Virus record (IMG/VR): IMGVR_UViG_3300030419_000048
Span: 1-30,747 of that record
DNA length: 30,747 nt
Source of the DNA: a virus
Reading direction: 5' to 3' (one strand)
Numbering within the stretch: the stretch's first letter is position 1; each line of letters opens with the position of its first letter. The notes beneath the pieces are model-generated. The model had not been told where the DNA came from and ran no database searches. It saw only the letters and a list, made by a program, of their open reading frames with translations. The position numbers were made by a program, and so were the translations under genes. Positions 1-6,171 of this stretch are shown one piece after another.

Positions 1-126
1 AATGATATAGTACTACCTATGATACCAACAGAAGGACTGATGACATTAACCTTATCCTTACTTGGTCTTGGTGGTATGAGAAGTTTTGAGAAGACCAAAG
101 GTATACAAAGAGACAATCTTAAATAA
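1..126 (+). CDS. Three-helix (GTA-type) holin, C-terminal fragment
   Basis: The frame is open from the window edge to a TAA at 124-126, giving 41 residues of a gene whose start lies outside. The visible end has a Gly/Leu-rich hydrophobic stretch (LMTLTLSLLGLGG) followed by MRSFEKTKG and a charged tail. This is the way the 3-TM holin family first described for gene-transfer-agent release ends. Such proteins make inner-membrane holes that let peptidoglycan hydrolases reach the wall. The stop overlaps the next start (TAATG), so it is probably translationally coupled to the terminase small subunit gene. Only the last helix is visible, so the family call rests on this C-terminal signature. Confidence 0.6.
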   Translation, partial: NDIVLPMIPTEGLMTLTLSLLGLGGMRSFEKTKGIQRDNLK

Positions 127-533
127 TGCTAACAGATAAACAAGAGAGGTTTGCACAAGCCTACGTGCTACATCGTAATGCAACAGAAGCTGCCAAGGCT
201 GCTGGATATGCTGCACGATCTGCCTATAATCAAGGTTATAGGATGTTAAAGAACGATGAGATTGTGGAAAGAATAGCCGACTTAGAGAATGAACTAGAAA
301 CTAATATAGATGTTATTGATGAAATAGAAAATCAATATACATTTGCTAAGAATAATGGTCATACAAATAGTGCTATTAAAGCACTGGAACTTCTTTCCAG
401 AATACGAGGAGCCAAGGGTGATAAAGATGCTGATATGTCTAAGGAAGGTTTAGAAACATCTATCATCGAAGCTCTACAAATACTTGGCAAAGACAAAGTT
501 GATAACCTTATTAAGAAATGTAACTTTACATAG
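126..533 (+). CDS. Terminase small subunit
   Basis: A 135-aa protein. The N-terminus reads LTDKQERFAQAYVLHRNATEAAKAAGY (given here in parts: LTDKQERFAQAYV, then NATEAAKAAGY). This is the classic helix-turn-helix opening of the Terminase_2-type small subunit (about residues 3-45). A helical, acidic middle (IADLENELETNIDVIDEIE) probably makes the oligomer. The small subunit recognises phage DNA and loads the large ATPase/nuclease subunit for head filling. No large subunit is in this window. The gene starts inside the stop of the holin gene (TAATG) and is followed 9 nt later by a lipoprotein gene. It is on the opposite strand from all the head and tail genes, which is worth noting. Confidence 0.85.
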   Translation: MLTDKQERFAQAYVLHRNATEAAKAAGYAARSAYNQGYRMLKNDEIVERIADLENELETNIDVIDEIENQYTFAKNNGHTNSAIKALELLSRIRGAKGDKDADMSKEGLETSIIEALQILGKDKVDNLIKKCNFT

Positions 534-542
534 GAGAAATAT

Positions 543-893
543 ATGAAGATTATTGTAGCTTTAGTAGCTAGTTTATTTGTGATTGCTGCTTGTAACGATG
601 AACAAGAAGCACAAGCAAGTAATGTTACTGTTGAAGATCTGGCTCCGTTGCCCACTAGGACAGCAGATCTAGGTATTACATTAGGTACTCGTTATGAACT
701 TAATGCAGACGACAGTACTCAGAATAAGATGAGACTTTTTCTTTCAAAGAAGTTCTTGGAAGATAATATTATTAAGGTAGCTTGGACACGTAAGATAGGA
801 CGTACTGTTAACTTCTTTCGTTCTTCTACTGTGAATGGTGTGAACTATAGAGATACAGGAGATATATTCCTAGAATATAGCCGTAGTTTTTAG
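543..893 (+). CDS. Small phage-encoded lipoprotein
   Basis: A 116-aa protein with a Lys after the start Met, a hydrophobic h-region (IIVALVASLFVI) and a lipobox ending in Cys17 (VIAAC). It is therefore predicted to be lipidated and to have about 100 mature residues. The +2 residue is Asn, not the Asp that retains E. coli lipoproteins in the inner membrane, so outer-membrane placement is plausible. The start has a good Shine-Dalgarno (AGGAGA). The mature part is acidic at first, then basic and aromatic, with no family I recognise. Candidates are a superinfection-exclusion or receptor-masking lipoprotein, or an outer spanin. It is long for an o-spanin and no i-spanin partner is adjacent on this strand. 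The last 4 nt overlap the end of the convergent 50-aa gene. Confidence 0.7.
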   Translation: MKIIVALVASLFVIAACNDEQEAQASNVTVEDLAPLPTRTADLGITLGTRYELNADDSTQNKMRLFLSKKFLEDNIIKVAWTRKIGRTVNFFRSSTVNGVNYRDTGDIFLEYSRSF

Positions 894-1042
894 TTTCTCT
901 CTCTGTTAAATAATTCAAAGAGTGTTCGTATCTTATCTTTTATGATTTGAATATCCGAATGCATCTTTGCCAGCACAACGATAAGAGTAGTAAGTGCAAG
1001 GAAGATGGGCCAAGATGTTCTAATAAATTCCATCCAATCCAT
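890..1042 (-). CDS. 50-aa single-span membrane protein (short gene)
   Basis: A short gene: ATG at 1042, TAA at 890-892, 50 residues. An AAGGAG Shine-Dalgarno lies 8 nt before the start. The protein starts MDWMEF, has one hydrophobic span at about residues 11-25 (WPIFLALTTLIVVLA), then an amphipathic charged tail rich in Ile, Lys and Arg. This is the topology of a small class III-like holin, pinholin or accessory lysis protein. It follows the M15 peptidase gene, which also suggests a lysis role. It is the last gene of the leftward block, and its stop overlaps the convergent lipoprotein stop by 4 nt. A 12-bp inverted repeat covers its leader and part of its coding sequence. Confidence 0.65.
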   Translation of the reverse strand: MDWMEFIRTSWPIFLALTTLIVVLAKMHSDIQIIKDKIRTLFELFNRERN

Positions 1043-1063
1043 TTATTACTCCTTATCGTTGTG
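974..1063 (-). promoter_or_regulatory. 12-bp inverted repeat over the start of the 50-aa gene
   Basis: The arms 974-985 (CACAACGATAAG) and 1052-1063 (CTTATCGTTGTG) are perfect reverse complements, with 66 nt between. The upstream arm begins right after the M15 stop and abuts the AAGGAG ribosome site of the 50-aa gene; the other arm is in its membrane-span codons. Pairing would hide that ribosome site. Confidence 0.55.
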
Positions 1064-1438
1064 TTATTTATAACTCCATATAGTAGGAGTTTGATAGTTG
1101 TCCATATCTAAATGAACATATCTATCTTCCTTAGAACCATGCTGCTTTATACCTATACCTTTAAAGCCATGCTCCGTTGCTAATCTAATTATATTATATG
1201 CTTTTTTACCATGACATGCAATATCTACAGCTATACCTTGTAGATGGGGTGAACTTCTATTACCCCCTATAACATCGTTGTAAGCCATATGTCTATAGCC
1301 CGATATTATATTCATGTGCTGATCTAATTCCTTCCGAAGAGCTACGAGCTTCTTCATAAACTCTTCATTCATATTTATTTCACCTGTACCTTTACATCTT
1401 AAATCGTCTTCTGAGAAAAACTCCCATCGTTTCTTCAT
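1064..1438 (-). CDS. M15-type peptidoglycan peptidase (endolysin)
   Basis: A 124-aa single-domain protein of the Peptidase_M15_3 type, a zinc D-Ala-D-Ala carboxypeptidase/L,D-endopeptidase-like fold. Visible motifs are SGYR (46-49), SPHLQGIAVDI with zinc ligands His65 and Asp72, and YVHLD with His109 as third ligand and Asp111 next to it. The order SxHxxGxAxD...HxD is the family signature and looks intact. It has no signal peptide, so it needs a holin or a virion route to the periplasm. The start has a clear AAGGAG 5 nt upstream. It sits between a GH24 lysozyme and a 50-aa membrane protein, so two enzymes cutting different wall bonds (glycan and peptide) lie side by side. Confidence 0.88.
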   Translation of the reverse strand: MKKRWEFFSEDDLRCKGTGEINMNEEFMKKLVALRKELDQHMNIISGYRHMAYNDVIGGNRSSPHLQGIAVDIACHGKKAYNIIRLATEHGFKGIGIKQHGSKEDRYVHLDMDNYQTPTIWSYK

Positions 1439-1447
1439 TATAACTCC

Positions 1448-2047
1448 TTATATGGGTCGTGGATTATAGGGATATGGATTACGTTGTATCATACCACCTG
1501 TATGCCGTCCTCTGGCAAATAAAGCTGCTTCTTCTCCTCGTCTTGTTACTAGCCCCTCTAATATAACCTTATCTCCATCTTCATTAGCACCTTTTGTAAA
1601 TCCTTGTTCAGCATCAAATAGTTCAAATGCAAATCTTTTTTTATTTCCATCTTGTAATGCCTTCATTGCATTAGTACCTTGGTTAGTAATTTTTGTATAC
1701 CCTACATTTTGTAGAATTGGAATTAAACCTTCTATTTCATTATGAGTAAATCTCATTCCTTTTGGAAGTTTTGCCTCTAATTTTCTTACATCCTCTAAGG
1801 CTACTTCTATTTGATTATCGAAGTTAGCTTCTGCCCATTCAGGAGTTCGTTCAATATCTTTACTATCAGAATCTATAAGTTGTCCATAACCTACTGTCCA
1901 ATTCCCACCACTATCTTGATAAGGAATAAGATGTGGATCACCTGACTGATCAACTGATTCCCACTTACGTATTAGAGCAGCAGCAGCAGGGTACTGCTCT
2001 GATATCCTAACAGGAGTAGGTTCTTCCATAGGTAGTGGATCAACCAT
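1448..2047 (-). CDS. GH24 (T4-type) lysozyme
   Basis: A 199-aa muramidase. The catalytic triad pattern of the family is visible: Glu30 in KWE, Asp45 in YQDSGG, and Thr51 in WTVGYG. The conserved C-terminal segment LVTRRGEEAALF, typical of T4-lysozyme-like phage enzymes, is near residues 166-177. The spacer between Glu30 and Asp45 is longer than usual (it contains DQSGDPHL). The last 20 or so residues are a non-catalytic tail, RHTGGMIQRNPYPYNPRPI. Its RxxGGxI start resembles the Gly-Gly motifs of the large virion proteins here. That leaves open a virion-associated role rather than only final lysis. The start overlaps the upstream stop (TAATG). Confidence 0.85.
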   Translation of the reverse strand: MVDPLPMEEPTPVRISEQYPAAAALIRKWESVDQSGDPHLIPYQDSGGNWTVGYGQLIDSDSKDIERTPEWAEANFDNQIEVALEDVRKLEAKLPKGMRFTHNEIEGLIPILQNVGYTKITNQGTNAMKALQDGNKKRFAFELFDAEQGFTKGANEDGDKVILEGLVTRRGEEAALFARGRHTGGMIQRNPYPYNPRPI

Positions 2048-2289
2048 TATTTATCCATCCTCATGTAGTCATCTATCTTATCTTCAAGCCTATCGAACCT
2101 TGCCATAATCTGGTGTAGGTCGTCCTTAACATCTTGCTTGGTTGCATAGGTCAGAGCTATATGCTCCCTATTAGACAACCCTTCCTCACGTATCTTTGTA
2201 ATGGATGCTGAAGTGGTACGTATCCACCACAGAAATCCACCAATAGCCATCGTGAGTATGGCATTCCAGATCATAGTCATGTCTTGCAT
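2047..2289 (-). CDS. Small membrane-anchored coiled-coil protein in lysis cluster
   Basis: An 80-aa protein. One hydrophobic span lies at about residues 7-23 (IWNAILTMAIGGFLWWI). It is followed by a charged helical tail ending in YATKQDVKDDLHQIM and FDRLEDKIDDYM, a heptad-like pattern. Small one-span proteins with a C-terminal 'K-D-D-hydrophobic...RLEDKID' helix are frequent next to phage lysozymes. Their function is not established: holin, antiholin or inner-spanin-like roles are all possible. The start has GTAGGAG 7 nt upstream. The stop and the lysozyme start share TAATG, so the two are coupled. Confidence 0.7.
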   Translation of the reverse strand: MQDMTMIWNAILTMAIGGFLWWIRTTSASITKIREEGLSNREHIALTYATKQDVKDDLHQIMARFDRLEDKIDDYMRMDK

Positions 2290-2301
2290 AAGTAACTCCT
2301 A

Positions 2302-5300
2302 CTAGTCGTTTATAGTTGTCTTTTGTAAAGCATCATATAGTTGATCTATTTGTTCCCACGGAATAACATTTCCAGAACGGATCGTTCCTAAGTCAGCTTG
2401 TGGAGTTGGATAGAAAGGTACAAACTCGTTATTTCTAGCATTGTCCATGTAATCAAGTAAGTTAGGCATAAGTCTAGTTGTATGATCTTTTGTTGCCCCA
2501 CCTATAATAACATCCAGCCCATCTGTATGAGATTTAACTTCTGGATTATATTTAATATTATTATCATTTAATAGACTATCGTAAGTATCTGTAATACTTT
2601 TTAATCTTTTATAATTATCTATTTGCTTCTTTATAGAATCTGCATACGTATTTGCAAGCTCTTCTTGTGTTCTCCCTGCTGGATTAGAAGCCTCTGATGT
2701 AAATTTAGCAGGTGCATTCTCTATTTCTTTTACTAAAGGTAAGAGATTTCTTCTTACACCAGCAGATATATCTAATCGTTGAGGACGTATACCAAGCCAT
2801 CTAGTAAAAGATCCTAAACCTGTAAATTCTTTTGGAGACATTGAGTATCCAAACTCAGACATTACTCCTCTTCCTTGTAAAGCTGCCTGTTTTTTTCTAT
2901 TCTGATATTGTAATTGCTTTTTTAATAAAGTATAAGCTCCGGGTTCAAAAGCCTTTAAGATACTTTTACCAGATTCTAGAGCAAACCCCGGAATATCTTT
3001 AATTGCTTCTTCTTGTCCTTCTCTTGTAAGAGCACCTGTAGCTAATTGCATTCCTAATTCTGTAGCCATAGAAGCTCCTAGAAATGGGCCAAGAACATTA
3101 TCATAAGCAGCTACACCTAAAGCCCACATATCTGTACGTGGTATATCTCTGTCAGCTTTTAAAGCAGCCATAACCATTTTTGCAGGAGCCTTTAGATAAG
3201 AAAAAGGATCTATTGGTCCTAGATTTATATAGTCTACTCCAATATGACCACTCTTATCTTCATCAATACCACTTAAAAATATTTTATTTGTATTCTGTTC
3301 CCACGGAGGAGCTAACCGATTTATATTATAAACATCTTCTTGATCTAAACCTTGCCATTGCATTGACCAATTGGCTAATGCATCTCCCATTAGTGAAGCA
3401 GTAATTAAACCAGCCGTTCTCCTATACCCTTGATCTCTAATAGCTTCAGCAGCCTTATCATCTATATCAAAACCTTCTCTTCTTAACCTTGCTGCTGTTT
3501 TTCCTGAAGCATCTTGATATGAATATTTTACGAGGTTCTTACTAACTCGTGTAAGCTCGGCTGGCCATGCAGCAAAGTCACTAAGAGGAGAACGTCTTAA
3601 CCATTTAACTGTTTTAGGAACAAGAGCATAGTTAGGCATTAAGTCTCGTGTTCTGACTGCTGCCATTTCTTCTAGAACATCATCAGATACTCCTAGATTC
3701 CATTTCCTCATATCATCCAAAGTTTTTTGGAAATGTACAATTTTAAATAAATCATCTTCAGCCTGATATGTTTCAAATATCTTTCTAGTTGCTACTCCTA
3801 TTCCAGATTTATTCAATCTACCTATATGAGAATTAGGATCATAGTTAAAGGCTTCACTAGCTATCTTCTTAACTGTTTGTGCTTTAACACTACTATCCAT
3901 AATACCTAGTTCTTGCAGCCGTCCAACATATTTTCCCAACTTCTCATCACTATAACCTCTGAGTCGATTGGTAACTATGTCTAAAGCTCCATGTTCCCTA
4001 CCAAAAGTAAGTGGATTATAACCATTAGCTCCTAGAAGAATTAGATTACCCATGACATTCCGTCCATGAGTAGCAGGAGATAGTACAGTCTTAGCTGTTT
4101 GAGTACCTACCTTTGATAATAGAAATGCTCTACCTAATGCATTTGCTGGAGAAAATAATTCTGTACCTTCCCGTATAAATTTTTGATAACTTTCATTAGC
4201 TACAAGATCTTCTAATGGATTTTGTGCCTGATAATCTTCTGGATCTAAAGCCTTTTTCCCCAATATTCTAGTTAATCTTTCATTTGAAATATCTTTCAAC
4301 GAATCCATAGCTTCTTCTTTTGTAGTATTAGGAGAAGGAAGAGGAGATTCTAAACGGCTTGGTCCCATTGAAACTCGTGGTCCTCTTGTAGTTTCTTTAG
4401 CTAGTCCATTTGCCAGAAGATGGCTTCTTAATCCATGTAAATAATCAGCTTCAGCTTTAGCTACTGCTAATTTTTCATAGGTTCTGCCAAAGTTTTTATA
4501 AGGATCTTTTATTTCTCCAATTAGTTCTTTGATTTCCCACGGCAGATTACTTCTTCCATAAAATGGTTTACTACTTTTTAAAGCACTATCACTAAGAATT
4601 TTAAGAGATTCATTCTGGAGTTTTTTATCTCGTTTACCTAGTATCTTTTTTAATATATAATCAGCCTGATCTTCAGTAGCCCCTTGCCTTTGAATATAAT
4701 TTAGAGCATTCTCTATTCGTCTCATGCCCCCGTCCATATTCTTTAATTCATCCCAATTTTCAAATGAAGGATCGTCAAATAAACGATAAGCTCTATTAAG
4801 ATATAATCCTATTTGAGAATCTATAGTTGCTTGTAATTCTCCTGAAACAATTCCATTTTTAGAGTCTGTAATAGCTCTTGAGAAATCATCTACCATTCCT
4901 CTCATACGAACTAAACCATCTGCTGTATCATTGAATCCTATAGATCTAAGAGTTTCTAAAGCTGCTGCTTGAGTTTCAGGACGATCTCCACCTAATCCTC
5001 TATTCATTAACTCTAATAGTTCCTTTTCATCAATAGGTTCATCGGTTAATTTATTTGCTGCTTTTCGTTCTCGTTCAACAGTTCTCTTTAGATCTTGGGC
5101 TATACCATCTGCTTCTGATACAGCTTTGTTACCAGCATACATTCTACGTAATGCCATAGCTAATGTAGTATCATCTACACCATATCTAGATGTAAGATTT
5201 TCTTTCATTTTCTTTTTAGACCACTTAGCTAAATTACTCATACCAGTTTTTTGCAGAACAGTTTCTCCAAGTTTCATTTTACGAGCTGTTTTTCCTACAT

Positions 5301-6159
5301 ATGGAGCACTAAATGTTGCAATTCCTCCTATTGCTGCAAATGGTCCTTCCAGTATAACATTATTTCTAAAAGCATCAAACCATTGTTTAGCTTCACTATC
5401 ATGGGGATCTATAGCTAATCTATCAATATATTTAATTAGATCAGGATGGGAGTCTCCATATTCTTCTATTAGACCTGTAATGATATCTTCATCTGGACCT
5501 AAAAGAAGTGTCATTCCTGTACCAGTAGCAAAGCCTTCTCTTGCCAGAGCTTCTAATTTTTTCTTGGGTCTTTGCTTTTTAGCCCATCCTTGAATTTTTT
5601 CAGGAGTTCGTATGACTTTACCAGTACGATCCTTATGTGGAAGTTTTAAGTGAGGTCGTGTAGATTTTATTCCTCTTGCCCTACGTAACCCCATCTTAGC
5701 CCATTTATAACCTTTTAAAGCTCCTGTATAGGGAACTAGAAATGGAGCTACATCTCCAACAAGTGGTTCCAACCACCCATCTCCATGATAAGGATCGAAT
5801 AATTCTGCTGCTGTACGTTTAGCATCATCAGGAATATGTTCACCTGCTCTCTCAGCCCATCCACCTATAAGATCTTCTACATATTCAGGAGTTATTAACT
5901 TACCTAGATCTAAAGCTATATCAGCAGTTTCCCCTACAACCCTACCAGCTATACGACCTACAGTTAATCCGGGTGAATCAGCTTGAAAATCATCATCGGC
6001 AAACTCCTGCCATGCAGCAGCAAACTCTTCAGAGTCTACACCTTTTTCATCTAAATATCTTTGCACATCTTCTGTGCCAAAGCTATCAGAAGAAGCTGCT
6101 AGTTTATCTAGATCTTCTTTTATCTTATGAAACTCACCAGTTCTAGGTGTCATTACCAT
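2302..6159 (-). CDS. Very large internal virion / ejection-type protein
   Basis: A 1285-aa, mostly helical protein with no enzymatic motif I can see. Residues about 640-1000 contain the most recognisable part. ATHGRNVMGNLILLGANG is followed by VKWLRRSPLSDFAAWPAEL, a 'GYRRTAGL' helix, and LAPPWEQNT leading to 'YINLGPIDPFSYLK'. This series resembles the helical domain (LPD38-like) seen near the C-terminus of large polyvalent or ejection proteins of marine podoviruses and N4-like phages. Such proteins sit in the head or are ejected to form a DNA channel. The upstream AAAGGA is 12 nt from the first ATG; a second ATG is at codon 3. It lies directly after the 772-aa protein and before the lysis genes. 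The ejection role is inferred from size, composition and position. Confidence 0.65.
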   Translation of the reverse strand: MVMTPRTGEFHKIKEDLDKLAASSDSFGTEDVQRYLDEKGVDSEEFAAAWQEFADDDFQADSPGLTVGRIAGRVVGETADIALDLGKLITPEYVEDLIGGWAERAGEHIPDDAKRTAAELFDPYHGDGWLEPLVGDVAPFLVPYTGALKGYKWAKMGLRRARGIKSTRPHLKLPHKDRTGKVIRTPEKIQGWAKKQRPKKKLEALAREGFATGTGMTLLLGPDEDIITGLIEEYGDSHPDLIKYIDRLAIDPHDSEAKQWFDAFRNNVILEGPFAAIGGIATFSAPYVGKTARKMKLGETVLQKTGMSNLAKWSKKKMKENLTSRYGVDDTTLAMALRRMYAGNKAVSEADGIAQDLKRTVERERKAANKLTDEPIDEKELLELMNRGLGGDRPETQAAALETLRSIGFNDTADGLVRMRGMVDDFSRAITDSKNGIVSGELQATIDSQIGLYLNRAYRLFDDPSFENWDELKNMDGGMRRIENALNYIQRQGATEDQADYILKKILGKRDKKLQNESLKILSDSALKSSKPFYGRSNLPWEIKELIGEIKDPYKNFGRTYEKLAVAKAEADYLHGLRSHLLANGLAKETTRGPRVSMGPSRLESPLPSPNTTKEEAMDSLKDISNERLTRILGKKALDPEDYQAQNPLEDLVANESYQKFIREGTELFSPANALGRAFLLSKVGTQTAKTVLSPATHGRNVMGNLILLGANGYNPLTFGREHGALDIVTNRLRGYSDEKLGKYVGRLQELGIMDSSVKAQTVKKIASEAFNYDPNSHIGRLNKSGIGVATRKIFETYQAEDDLFKIVHFQKTLDDMRKWNLGVSDDVLEEMAAVRTRDLMPNYALVPKTVKWLRRSPLSDFAAWPAELTRVSKNLVKYSYQDASGKTAARLRREGFDIDDKAAEAIRDQGYRRTAGLITASLMGDALANWSMQWQGLDQEDVYNINRLAPPWEQNTNKIFLSGIDEDKSGHIGVDYINLGPIDPFSYLKAPAKMVMAALKADRDIPRTDMWALGVAAYDNVLGPFLGASMATELGMQLATGALTREGQEEAIKDIPGFALESGKSILKAFEPGAYTLLKKQLQYQNRKKQAALQGRGVMSEFGYSMSPKEFTGLGSFTRWLGIRPQRLDISAGVRRNLLPLVKEIENAPAKFTSEASNPAGRTQEELANTYADSIKKQIDNYKRLKSITDTYDSLLNDNNIKYNPEVKSHTDGLDVIIGGATKDHTTRLMPNLLDYMDNARNNEFVPFYPTPQADLGTIRSGNVIPWEQIDQLYDALQKTTIND

Positions 6160-6171
6160 ATTATAAATCCT

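Noticed and set aside
894-1063. Rho-independent terminator between the convergent operons
   Set aside because: The inverted repeat present has a 66-nt loop and no T-run; no compact GC hairpin was found.
5126-5593. 155-aa plus-strand frame inside the 1285-aa gene
   Set aside because: Shadow of a helical protein; no ribosome site and no family.
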